Shown piece by piece: positions 1 to 5,431 of a DNA stretch of 5,817 nt (positions are counted from its first letter, which is position 1; each line of letters opens with the position of its first letter). This DNA is from Firmicutes bacterium UBA993 (lineage in GTDB: Bacteria > Bacillota > Dethiobacteria > DTU022). The translations under genes and the position numbers were made by a program. The notes under the pieces were generated by a model. That model had not been told where the DNA came from, searched no databases, and saw only the letters and a list, made by a program, of their open reading frames with translations. Location: assembly GCA_002292015.1 (NCBI GenBank), contig DBBD01000097.1, positions 1 through 5,817 of the forward strand, given 5' to 3'.

Positions 1-2
1 CC

Positions 3-44
3 CCGGCTCCGGCTCCGGCTCCGGCCCCGGCCCCAGCCCCAGCC
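3..44 (+). repeat. Hexanucleotide repeat encoding a (Pro-Ala)7 linker
   Basis: Seven consecutive 6-base units occur: three CCGGCT, two CCGGCC and two CCAGCC. All encode Pro-Ala in the frame of the flanking gene. The array may continue to the left of the window. Such in-frame arrays can change length without breaking the frame, which would alter linker length only. Confidence 0.8.
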
Positions 45-251
45 CCGGATCCGATTCGTGAGTTTATTATTGCAGAAGGCTTAACACCCGGCAAGAAATT
101 GGTTATCGTTGCTTTAACCGTAACCGATCCTCAGAATTATTCTGTGCGGGTCAGCGGTACTTACCTAGGCTATAATTCTGAAGCCAAACGTTTCTGGGGC
201 GAGGTTGAGGCAAGTCAGGCTTTGCGAGAAAATGTGGAGGTAATACGTTAA
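3..251 (+). CDS. C-terminal part of an unidentified protein with a Pro-Ala linker (5' end outside window)
   Basis: The frame is open from the window edge to a TAA at 249-251, giving 82 residues with no start visible. It opens with seven Pro-Ala pairs, encoded by a hexanucleotide repeat (CCGGCT, CCGGCC and CCAGCC units), then DPIREF and a domain of about 65 residues ending NVEVIR. The tail alternates hydrophobic and polar residues (KKLVIVALTVTD, YSVRVSGTYLGY, RFWGEVEA), which suggests a small beta-sheet domain. A Pro-Ala linker is typical of extracellular multi-domain proteins, so this is probably the last domain of a secreted or surface protein, fitting its neighbours. I do not recognise the family. 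The next gene starts 32 bases downstream with its own ribosome binding site, so the two are probably cotranscribed. The reading frame is secure; the function is unknown. Confidence 0.75.
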   Translation, partial: PAPAPAPAPAPAPAPDPIREFIIAEGLTPGKKLVIVALTVTDPQNYSVRVSGTYLGYNSEAKRFWGEVEASQALRENVEVIR

Positions 252-271
252 GAACCTAGCAGAACCGTTTC

Positions 272-278
272 GGAGGTG
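272..278 (+). promoter_or_regulatory. Ribosome binding site supporting a GTG start
   Basis: GGAGGTG lies with its GGAGG core (272-276) seven bases before GTG at 284. No ATG with comparable spacing is present. The following residues (PTDRKKK then a hydrophobic stretch) form a normal signal-peptide N-region, which supports the GTG start. Confidence 0.75.
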
Positions 279-283
279 TCCAG

Positions 284-2101
284 GTGCCGACCGATCGTAA
301 AAAGAAACTACCCCTAATCTTCGCCATCGTCTTGATCAGCATGGTGCTGATCGCCCCTGCAGCTGAAGCGGCGATCAGCGGTTTTATCGCTCATGATGGC
401 GGCGGTTATTTCTACAAGTACCGTTACACCGAATTACTCGACTCCTATGCACTGAAAATTGTTGGCCTCTCGAATGGACTTTACGAAGATTTCACCGCCA
501 ATCAAACCTACGCTGTTCTTGATGATTCCGGGCAATATTTTGATTACCAGGCGCTAATCAGCAGCTATGCTTTTTCGCTGATTAATAAAAGACCTTTCAA
601 CCTGCGGAGCTATTTTGCTTCCCTGGAAGCAAAAAGAGCTACTGTGCCGGTTGCTTTAGTGTTGGTTAGCATTAAAGATGGAAAATTGAGCCATGGTCCG
701 AAAACGACTGCGGTCGGCAGCCCGGGTCTGCCGGCTGAAGACGAACGGCCACCAGTTAGGACGCAAATTATGGGCTTGGCGTTGGTTACGGTCGACCAGG
801 CCCAAACCTGGGCAAAAAACAGGGGGGCGGAGCAAAGATTTATCGATATTGCCCCACTCTACTGGGATTACGGCCTGCTCTTTGGCGTGAGGCCGGAAGT
901 ACTTTATGCTCAGGCGGCTGTAGAAACAAACTTTGGCCGCTATGACAACCGAATTCCGGCCGACTACAATAACTGGGCCGGCATTAAGACTGCGGTTGCA
1001 GATGGCGATAGTGCTGAAGATCATGAAAAGTTTGCCACGCCCGAAGAAGGGGTACGCGCCCATTACAACCACATAGCCGCTTACGTCGGACTGCCGCCGG
1101 TTGGTGAGCCTCACGGTCGCTATTTTATTGCTGCTGCCCAACCCTTTGCCGGGACAATTCAGTATGTCGAGGATTTAAGTACCAACTGGACACCGCTAAC
1201 CGATTATCATGTTTACATTATTGATTTGATTGAGCAAATGAGATCCATTCCCCTTGCTGAGCAGCAGTTGCCGCCGGCAGGAAGCACGCAACCTGCGTCA
1301 CCACCACCTGCTGAAAGTGTGCCCGCCATCAATACAGGCATGGTTGTAGTGAACGTTGATGTTCTTCGCCTGCGAGGCGGCCCGGGTACCGATCACGAGA
1401 TTCTCGATCGCCTTTTTCTTGGCACTTTGCTGCAGGTAGAGGGGAACCAAAACGAGTGGCTGAAAGTCGTTACACCAGGCGGGAAAAATGGTTGGGTGTA
1501 CGGGGCTTATGTGCGCGCTATTACCATAACTTCTGCGTCACTTGCCGGTAGAATAATTGCTGTTGATCCGGGTCATGGTGGTTCAGATCCCGGGGCTATC
1601 GGTCCAAGCGGGGCGAGAGAGAAAGAAATCAACCTGATTATCGCCGAAAAGCTAATCAATCTGTTGCGTGAAGCAGGAGCTACCGTGGTGGTAACTCGTA
1701 GCGGCGACCAGACAGTTATTCACCAGCGGCGTGTGGATATTATCAACAGTTCAAATGCAGAAATTATGATCAGTATTCACGCCAATTCATTTCACAACAG
1801 CGAATCAAACGGAACTGAAACCTTTTATCATGCCGGCAGCGTTAATGGTGCGGCCAGCAGGCTGCTGGCCCTGCATCTGCAAAGAGAACTGATAGCAGCG
1901 CTCGGCTTACGCAACAGGGGAGTTAAAGAAAGTAGATTCTTCGTGTTGAGAAACGTTCGGATTCCGGCAGTGCTGACTGAACTGGCTTTCATCAGCAACC
2001 CTGCTGAAGAGAGAATCCTGCTTGAGCCTGCGGCCCAGGAACGGGCGGCAATGGCCATCTATCGTGGTATTGAGGCGTACTTTAGCGATAAGCGCCAGTA
2101 G
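284..2101 (+). CDS. Secreted bifunctional cell-wall hydrolase: glucosaminidase + SH3b + N-acetylmuramoyl-L-alanine amidase (Amidase_3)
   Basis: This 605-residue exported autolysin-like enzyme has a signal peptide (residues 1-29, basic DRKKK, hydrophobic core, AEA cleavage site). Residues 30-150 are an N-terminal region I do not recognise. Residues about 160-318 resemble the glucosaminidase family (GH73-like, PF01832 type), which cuts glycan strands: probable catalytic Glu214 in YAQAAVETNFG, the NNWAGIK motif at 229-235, and EEGVRAHYNHI. A Pro-rich linker (329-345) leads to an SH3b wall-binding domain (about 352-412, VLRLRGGPG and NGWVYG). Residues 423-600 are a zinc amidase that removes stem peptides from muramic acid: likely zinc ligands His431 (DPGHGG), Glu446 and His499 (SIHAN), and catalytic Glu566 (TELAFISN). 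All expected amidase residues are present, so it should be active. The two activities sit in the opposite order to staphylococcal Atl. Wall turnover, separation or wall remodelling around surface proteins are plausible roles. Confidence 0.93.
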   Translation: MPTDRKKKLPLIFAIVLISMVLIAPAAEAAISGFIAHDGGGYFYKYRYTELLDSYALKIVGLSNGLYEDFTANQTYAVLDDSGQYFDYQALISSYAFSLINKRPFNLRSYFASLEAKRATVPVALVLVSIKDGKLSHGPKTTAVGSPGLPAEDERPPVRTQIMGLALVTVDQAQTWAKNRGAEQRFIDIAPLYWDYGLLFGVRPEVLYAQAAVETNFGRYDNRIPADYNNWAGIKTAVADGDSAEDHEKFATPEEGVRAHYNHIAAYVGLPPVGEPHGRYFIAAAQPFAGTIQYVEDLSTNWTPLTDYHVYIIDLIEQMRSIPLAEQQLPPAGSTQPASPPPAESVPAINTGMVVVNVDVLRLRGGPGTDHEILDRLFLGTLLQVEGNQNEWLKVVTPGGKNGWVYGAYVRAITITSASLAGRIIAVDPGHGGSDPGAIGPSGAREKEINLIIAEKLINLLREAGATVVVTRSGDQTVIHQRRVDIINSSNAEIMISIHANSFHNSESNGTETFYHAGSVNGAASRLLALHLQRELIAALGLRNRGVKESRFFVLRNVRIPAVLTELAFISNPAEERILLEPAAQERAAMAIYRGIEAYFSDKRQ

Positions 2102-2204
2102 AAAGCAGGTTTAATCAGCGGAAGAAAAAGGTGATATCAGGCAGCTTATGCCAATTATAGAAATGTGAAATGAAAGAATTATTTGCTTATACGATGAAAA
2201 ATGC

Positions 2205-2233
2205 TTGATTTATTGAAAATAAAGATGTAGAAT
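2205..2233 (+). promoter_or_regulatory. Candidate sigma-A promoter for the surface-protein genes
   Basis: TTGATT (2205-2210) and TAGAAT (2228-2233) are separated by exactly 17 bases, in an AT-rich stretch after the hydrolase gene. Each hexamer matches the vegetative consensus at four or five positions. Transcription would start near 2240 and leave a leader of roughly 265 bases before the next start codon. This is a sequence match only. Confidence 0.5.
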
Positions 2234-2318
2234 AGCCATAATAATCAACCAGAATAGAAAAATATTTACACGGAAAAGAAGGATTTTTTTCAAGAATATA
2301 GTATTTCTGCCTGGGATA

Positions 2319-2327
2319 TGTTAGAAT
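2319..2327 (+). promoter_or_regulatory. Possible extended -10 promoter
   Basis: TGTTAGAAT is a TGn extended -10 followed by the same TAGAAT hexamer as the upstream candidate. No clear -35 lies at the right distance. Extended -10 promoters can work without one, but a start near 2334 would cut into the hairpin at 2330-2351, so this and an intact hairpin are alternatives. Confidence 0.25.
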
Positions 2328-2329
2328 AG

Positions 2330-2351
2330 CCGAAAGTGTCTCTACTTTCGG
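2330..2351 (+). other. Perfect 8-bp hairpin in the leader
   Basis: CCGAAAGT (2330-2337) is exactly complementary to ACTTTCGG (2344-2351) with a 6-base loop. A G-U pair extends it to nine. No T-run follows, so it is not a standard intrinsic terminator. It would form the 5' part of a structured leader if transcription starts at the upstream promoter. Confidence 0.5.
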
Positions 2352-2363
2352 TGAACAGGTTTA

Positions 2364-2421
2364 TTAGCTTGCTCAGCGCTTAAGTCTTGTGCGATGGAGG
2401 TGAATCAGCAAGTCCCGCTAA
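2364..2421 (+). other. Long leader hairpin with asymmetric bulge, possible cis-regulatory RNA
   Basis: TTAGC (2364-2368) pairs with GCTAA (2417-2421), and the adjoining TTGCT (2369-2373) pairs with AGCAA (2407-2411). This leaves the 5-base bulge GTCCC on one side only. The enclosed 33 bases include a small GCGC/GTGC hairpin and a GGAGGTGAATC segment. A self-complementary GGGCGCCC follows at 2431-2438. I compared it mentally with c-di-GMP, c-di-AMP (ydaO), glycine, cobalamin and SAM riboswitch cores and could not match any. It may be a regulatory leader of unknown type or chance folding. Confidence 0.3.
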
Positions 2422-2506
2422 AAGTGTTTAGGGCGCCCTCATTAGATAGAGAAACAGATAGAGAGAAAGAGGACGCCGATTATCATTACCAAAGGGAGAG
2501 AATTAT

Positions 2507-3199
2507 ATGGAAAAACTAGTCCGGTACGGCTTTATTCTCGTTGTCGTATCGCTGATCGGCTTCACGATACTATCACTAACCCCCCGGGTCAGCTACGCCA
2601 ACATTGTAGAATCAGAGTTAGGGTACACTCCTGCAGAAAAAGCTGCTGCTATCGCAGCCGCTAATAATGCCATCCGACGTCTTCCTGATCCCGCTATCAT
2701 TGTTGCCTACGAGCAAGCATATATAGATGAGGTGGCAAGAGCGTTTGCTCTTGTCCAGCAAGCCAGGGAAGAATTTCATGCCCAAGATGCTGATTTTCCT
2801 GATTTAGCCAAACTGTATAAGGCTGAACATAGGGTATTTGGCATGTTGGCTATCAGGGATGCTCAGTTGGCCATTGATAAAATTCCCCCGGCTGATCAAA
2901 TTACTGAAGAACACTGGCCCCTGATCATCGAAGCCCGCCGGTTGACCAGGATCGCTATGGAAGTATACGGGGCGACCGAGTTTGATCTCTGCTGGCGCTA
3001 TGACAGGCTGAAAGCAGCTGAGGAAAAGGTGGAAGATGTGCCGGAACCAGAGCCGCCAAAGCCTAAACCGGAACCAAGACCAATCCCCATTCCGCCGACC
3101 GGGGGGGGGTTGTTGTCGGTATTTGCCGGCTTGGCTCTCTGTGCTGCAGGCACTGTGTTGATCTGGCGCCGGAAACTGCTCAGAAGAGGCAAACACTAA
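2507..3199 (+). CDS. Surface protein with two alpha-helical repeats and a PPTGG sortase-like C-terminal anchor
   Basis: The 230-residue precursor starts at an ATG eight bases after a GGGAG ribosome binding site. Residues 1-31 are a signal peptide (cleavage probably after SYA). Two related helical units follow, about 46-114 (AIAAANNAIRRLPDP ... DFPDLAKLYKAEHRV) and 115-178 (AIRDAQLAIDKIP ... YDRLKAAEEKV). They resemble the small helical repeats of clostridial surface proteins with the pattern A-I-x-x-L-P ... A-R ... L-x-x-A-E-x-x-I. A Pro/Glu/Lys linker (179-195) leads to PPTGG (196-200), a hydrophobic helix (about 201-220) and RRKLLRR. This is the layout of a sortase cell-wall sorting signal, with PPTGG in place of LPxTG. 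The next gene has the same repeats and tail plus a cohesin, so this is a cohesin-free relative. A 9-G tract encodes the TGGG part of the tail. The precise function is unknown. Confidence 0.85.
   Translation: MEKLVRYGFILVVVSLIGFTILSLTPRVSYANIVESELGYTPAEKAAAIAAANNAIRRLPDPAIIVAYEQAYIDEVARAFALVQQAREEFHAQDADFPDLAKLYKAEHRVFGMLAIRDAQLAIDKIPPADQITEEHWPLIIEARRLTRIAMEVYGATEFDLCWRYDRLKAAEEKVEDVPEPEPPKPKPEPRPIPIPPTGGGLLSVFAGLALCAAGTVLIWRRKLLRRGKH
3101..3109 (+). repeat. Nine-G homopolymer inside the sorting-signal codons
   Basis: Nine consecutive G follow ACC and encode the three Gly after Thr198 of the PPTGG tail. It is the longest G run in the window. Gain or loss of one G would replace the membrane helix and basic tail with unrelated sequence. 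Confidence 0.85.
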
Positions 3200-3243
3200 A
3201 ATAATTATATTAGCTTGATGTTATCGGTAATAAGTCGGGGTAC

Positions 3244-3250
3244 AAGGAGG
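3244..3250 (+). other. Orphan strong Shine-Dalgarno-like sequence
   Basis: AAGGAGG lies between the two PPTGG-protein genes, but no ATG, GTG or TTG follows at a usable distance. It is about 85 bases before the next start codon. It could be a ribosome standby or pairing site in the leader, or the remnant of a lost start, or chance. Confidence 0.3.
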
Positions 3251-3296
3251 ATAGCAACAAACCTGGGTTAAGGTAAATATAGAAAGTAAGCACGTA

Positions 3297-3305
3297 ATGT
3301 AGAAT
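3297..3305 (+). promoter_or_regulatory. Weak -10-like element upstream of the first cohesin gene
   Basis: ATGTAGAAT is identical to the nine bases covering the -10 of the candidate promoter at 2205-2233. No good -35 lies 16-18 bases upstream, so an independent promoter here is uncertain. Readthrough from the previous gene is equally likely, because no terminator is visible in the 135-base gap. Confidence 0.2.
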
Positions 3306-3334
3306 CTTTCAGTGAGAAACGAAGGGGAGGAAAG

Positions 3335-4339
3335 ATGATGAAAATGCCGAAAAATAGCAAAAGTTTGATGATTGCTTTGGTTTTAGGCTTGTTGTTTGTC
3401 CTGTTTTTTACCCAGGCTGTTTTCGCCCAGGAGGAGGTCCGCCTGAGCGCCAGCCAGGAAACCGGTTCAGTCGGTGAAACGGTGACGGTGAAGATATCGA
3501 TCGCCAACGCCCTTCAAACCGAGGGGGGGCAGTTTGACCTCTCTTACGGGCCGTTGCTGGAGCCGGTTTCGGCCACCCGTGGTGATTTTGTTCCCGATGT
3601 ATCAGGCAACCTTTTTGATTCCAACTTAAACCTGGGCGACAATAAGCTGCGAATTCTCTGGGTAACCGCCGCCGGTTCAACCAAAGAATCCGGTGTGGTC
3701 GGCACCATAGTTTTTAGAGTCGTCAGTGCCGGTGAAACACCGCTGAACTTTAGCGATCTGGTTATTGCCCCGCCGGGGCGCACTGTCGCCTCTACGCCTG
3801 GTAGGGTTACCGGTTTGGTCGAAACCGCCAAGGAACGCGCAATTAGGGCTGCTGAAGACTTAATTGCTGCTCTTCCGGATCCGGTTGACTGCAAGAATAC
3901 TGCCCACCGGACAGCGGTTTTAAACGCCCGTGCTGCTGTAGCTGAGGCCAAGTCCCTACATGGTGCAGTGGACACAGACTTCAATAACCTAAGCAGGCTT
4001 GAAGGCGCTGAAAGGGTGATCGCTAAGTGCGATGCGATCAAGGCTGCCGATGACGCAATTTATGCCCTACCGTCGGTGGAGAGATTAACGCTGAACGACA
4101 AGAGCAAGGTGGAAGAAGCCCGCTTCCTGGTTAACAGGGCTAAGACCCAGCATGGCGCGGTAGACGGCGATTTTATCTATCTTGCCAGGCTGGTCGCCGC
4201 TGAAAACCGGATTGGTGAGCTTGAAGGCCGAAGGCCCACTCCACCGACCGGCGGGGCATATTACCTGCTTATAGGGGGCTCACTAATCCTGGTCGCCGGA
4301 ACAGCAGCCATTCTTAAAAGAAGAAAATTGCATACCTAA
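3335..4339 (+). CDS. Cell-surface cohesin protein with two helical repeats and a PPTGG sortase-like anchor
   Basis: The 334-residue precursor has a signal peptide (1-31, FAQ cleavage). Residues about 33-163 form a cohesin-type beta-sandwich: VGETVTVKISIANA, TEGGQFDLSY, the GDNKLRILWVTAA strand, SGVVGTIVFRVV, and LNFSDLVI. Cohesins bind dockerin domains. Two helical repeats follow, about 167-231 and 232-297, sharing AIxAAxDxIxALP, AR, HGAVDxDF and RLxxAExxI with each other and with the preceding gene product. They probably form a stalk. The tail is PPTGG (303-307), a hydrophobic segment (308-327) and KRRK, as in sortase substrates. GGGGAGG (3324-3330) lies only four bases from the ATG at 3335; the in-frame ATG at 3338, seven bases away, may be the true start. 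The inferred role is to display one cohesin on the cell surface for a dockerin-bearing partner, such as the one encoded at 5432. Confidence 0.88.
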   Translation: MMKMPKNSKSLMIALVLGLLFVLFFTQAVFAQEEVRLSASQETGSVGETVTVKISIANALQTEGGQFDLSYGPLLEPVSATRGDFVPDVSGNLFDSNLNLGDNKLRILWVTAAGSTKESGVVGTIVFRVVSAGETPLNFSDLVIAPPGRTVASTPGRVTGLVETAKERAIRAAEDLIAALPDPVDCKNTAHRTAVLNARAAVAEAKSLHGAVDTDFNNLSRLEGAERVIAKCDAIKAADDAIYALPSVERLTLNDKSKVEEARFLVNRAKTQHGAVDGDFIYLARLVAAENRIGELEGRRPTPPTGGAYYLLIGGSLILVAGTAAILKRRKLHT

Positions 4340-4410
4340 GCAGTAACTGGTAGAAGCCTGTAGCGCATGAGATCCGGATTGCCCCACAGGGGGAAGGAAC
4401 CAGAACTTTT

Positions 4411-4447
4411 CCCTCTATCCCTTGAAGGAGAGGGGCGGGGTTTCACC
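4411..4447 (+). repeat. CCCTCT...GAGGG repeat element, copy 1
   Basis: The stretch reads CCCTCT, ATCCCTTGAAGG, AGAGGGG, CGGGG, TTTCACC. The ends pair (CCCTCT with AGAGGG) around an inner CCTT-GAAGG-type stem. It aligns with copy 2 downstream, with a 2-base indel. Elements of the form CCCTCTCCC...GGGAGAGGG followed by GGGGTGAGGG are known as dispersed short repeats in many bacterial genomes. Confidence 0.6.
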
Positions 4448-4472
4448 GTTCCGTAAAGCGCCGCACAGATCT

Positions 4473-4509
4473 CCCTCTCCCTTGAGGAAGAGGGTTGGGG
4501 TGAGGGTGA
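4473..4509 (+). repeat. CCCTCT...GAGGG repeat element, copy 2
   Basis: CCCTCTCCCTTGAGG is followed by AAGAGGG, TTGGGG and TGAGGGTGA. CCCTCT pairs with AGAGGG around CC-TTGA-GG. It is in the same orientation as copy 1, with starts 62 bases apart. It is closer than copy 1 to the commonly seen dispersed form that ends GGGGTGAGGG. Confidence 0.65.
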
Positions 4510-4527
4510 CAGTAAAATATCCGACAG

Positions 4528-4554
4528 GCGGCGGCGGCCAGCTGCCGCCGCCGC
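4528..4554 (+). other. 11-bp GC-only hairpin just upstream of the second cohesin gene
   Basis: GCGGCGGCGGC (4528-4538) is exactly complementary to GCCGCCGCCGC (4544-4554) around the loop CAGCT. The stem is all G-C and would be very stable in RNA. It ends 24 bases before the ATG and 17 bases before the ribosome binding site. There is no T-run on either side, so it is not a classical terminator. It may protect or expose the translation start, stabilise a processed mRNA end, or belong to the repeat cluster. Confidence 0.7.
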
Positions 4555-4571
4555 GACCAAAATACAAGGTT

Positions 4572-4576
4572 AGGAG
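4572..4576 (+). promoter_or_regulatory. Ribosome binding site unusually close to its start
   Basis: AGGAG is separated from the ATG at 4579 by only two bases, shorter than the usual five to nine. No better in-frame ATG, GTG or TTG exists that keeps the signal-peptide N-region (MYIQKKS), so the start is kept. Poor spacing could mean weak translation. Confidence 0.45.
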
Positions 4577-4578
4577 CT

Positions 4579-5325
4579 ATGTATATCCAAAAAAAAAGCA
4601 CACTACTATTCGTAGCAACGGCGGCGCTGCTTGTCACCATGGTCTTTACCGGTAACGCCGCAGCAGCTGAGGGCTTTAAAATCGCAGCCGCCACTGTTGA
4701 GGGCGGCGTAGGTAACCAGCTTAAAGTAGCCATTACAGCGGAAAATGCAACAGGAACAGAAGGAGGCCAGTTTACCCTTACCTTTGATCAAAGCCTGGTC
4801 AAGCCGGTGGCGATAGAGCCGGGCGATCTGGTTCTTTCGGCCGATAGTAACCTTCATATGGCCAACTTGGATTATGCTCCGGGCGAGCTGATCTTCATGT
4901 GGGTTACTGCTGCTGCTGATACAAAGGACAGCGGTGTTGTCTGCAGGGTAACGTTCGATTTACTGAAAGTAGGGACAACGACAATTGGTTTTAAAGATCT
5001 GATTATAGTCGCCGAAAACAGCGAAGCGGCCGGTTATAACGCAGGCCGGATCAAAGTCGGCCCGGTGGCCTCGGGAGAGGGCACTGTGACTGCTCCCGGC
5101 CAGGATACAGAACCGGCAGCGGGTAACCCGCAACGCGGTGAAGGTGAAGATGTTCCTGTGGAAGAGGTGATCAGCGAAGGCGGCACACAAAGCGAAGACG
5201 AAATCATTGAAGAACGGACAGGCATCAACCCCATCCTGATCGTTATCCCGATCATTATCATCGTCGGTCTGGGCGTGATTTACCGCCTGGTGAAAAAGTC
5301 GGGGGAAAAAGTGCAAAAGAAGTAG
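4579..5325 (+). CDS. Membrane-anchored single-cohesin protein
   Basis: The 248-residue precursor has a signal peptide (1-30, AAAA cleavage). Residues about 32-162 form a cohesin domain closely related to that of the preceding gene: both have TEGGQF, WVTAA, a DTK/STK-x-SGVV segment, and a final LIV/LII strand before a Gly-Arg. An acidic, low-complexity linker (about 165-213, rich in Glu and Gly) leads to a transmembrane helix (217-236, very rich in Ile) and the basic tail KKSGEKVQKK. There is no PPTGG or LPxTG motif, so it should stay in the membrane, unlike the sortase-type neighbour. A nine-A run (4589-4597) encodes part of codons 4-7. The inferred role is to hold a dockerin-bearing protein close to the membrane. 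The cohesin call is strong from motif sharing; the dockerin partner is not proven. Confidence 0.87.
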   Translation: MYIQKKSTLLFVATAALLVTMVFTGNAAAAEGFKIAAATVEGGVGNQLKVAITAENATGTEGGQFTLTFDQSLVKPVAIEPGDLVLSADSNLHMANLDYAPGELIFMWVTAAADTKDSGVVCRVTFDLLKVGTTTIGFKDLIIVAENSEAAGYNAGRIKVGPVASGEGTVTAPGQDTEPAAGNPQRGEGEDVPVEEVISEGGTQSEDEIIEERTGINPILIVIPIIIIVGLGVIYRLVKKSGEKVQKK

Positions 5326-5348
5326 AGATGTCAAACATTAGACAATTT

Positions 5349-5409
5349 CAGGGAGAATAAAGTTTGTCTGTGTAAAATTTATAAATAAACGATTGCACGG
5401 CAGGGAGAA
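5349..5409 (+). repeat. Short direct repeat CAGGGAGAA upstream of the dockerin gene
   Basis: CAGGGAGAA occurs at 5349-5357 and 5401-5409, 52 bases apart, in the 106-base gap before the dockerin gene. Both copies contain a GGGAG purine core like the ribosome binding site at 2494-2498. Function is unknown; chance is possible in purine-rich sequence. Confidence 0.3.
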
Positions 5410-5431
5410 AAAGCAAAGTGAGGTTTTTAAT

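Larger units (their letters stand above)
2102..2506. other. 405-base intergenic region, AT-rich first half, structured second half
   Basis: There is no convincing gene here. The first half is AT-rich with a T7 run at 2284-2290 but no strong hairpin before it, so I see no clear terminator for the hydrolase gene. The second half holds the hairpins listed separately. A 9-base direct repeat, AGATAGAGA, occurs at 2444-2452 and 2456-2464. The ribosome binding site for the next gene (GGGAG, 2494-2498) ends the region. Confidence 0.6.
4340..4578. other. 239-base intergenic region with repeats and hairpin, no gene
   Basis: This gap holds the two repeat copies and the GC hairpin listed separately. Short open frames across it come from the repeats and run into the next gene out of frame. 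I see no clear promoter or T-tailed terminator. The GC-rich composition and lack of coding signal suggest insertion of a short repeat cluster between two paralogous cohesin genes. Confidence 0.55.

Noticed and set aside
656..1141. 161-codon minus-strand frame opposite the hydrolase gene
   Set aside because: It is a shadow of the glucosaminidase-coding strand; its protein has no recognisable features.
2394..2519. 41-codon frame starting ATGGAGGTGAAT in the leader and overlapping the start of the next gene
   Set aside because: It has no ribosome binding site at a usable distance, its composition is odd for a protein (many Arg, Asp and Glu from the AGATAGAGA repeat), and it overlaps hairpin sequence. 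A leader peptide cannot be ruled out but is not supported.
3544..4041. 165-codon minus-strand frame opposite the first cohesin gene
   Set aside because: It lies wholly opposite a well-supported gene with a clear domain structure and shows no domain or ribosome binding site of its own.
4411..4509. Two repeat copies considered as the start of a CRISPR array
   Set aside because: There are only two imperfect copies, differing by an indel and several bases, and no third unit.
4528..4554. GC hairpin considered as an intrinsic terminator of the first cohesin gene
   Set aside because: No run of T follows on the + strand, and it sits next to the downstream ribosome binding site rather than the upstream stop codon.
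4422..4655. 77-codon + strand frame across the repeat cluster
   Set aside because: It is made of repeat sequence and then runs out of frame through the signal-peptide codons of the cohesin gene.
5340..5369. Inverted repeat AGACAA...TTGTCT after the second cohesin gene, considered as a terminator
   Set aside because: The stem is only six pairs, with an 18-base loop and no T-run after it.
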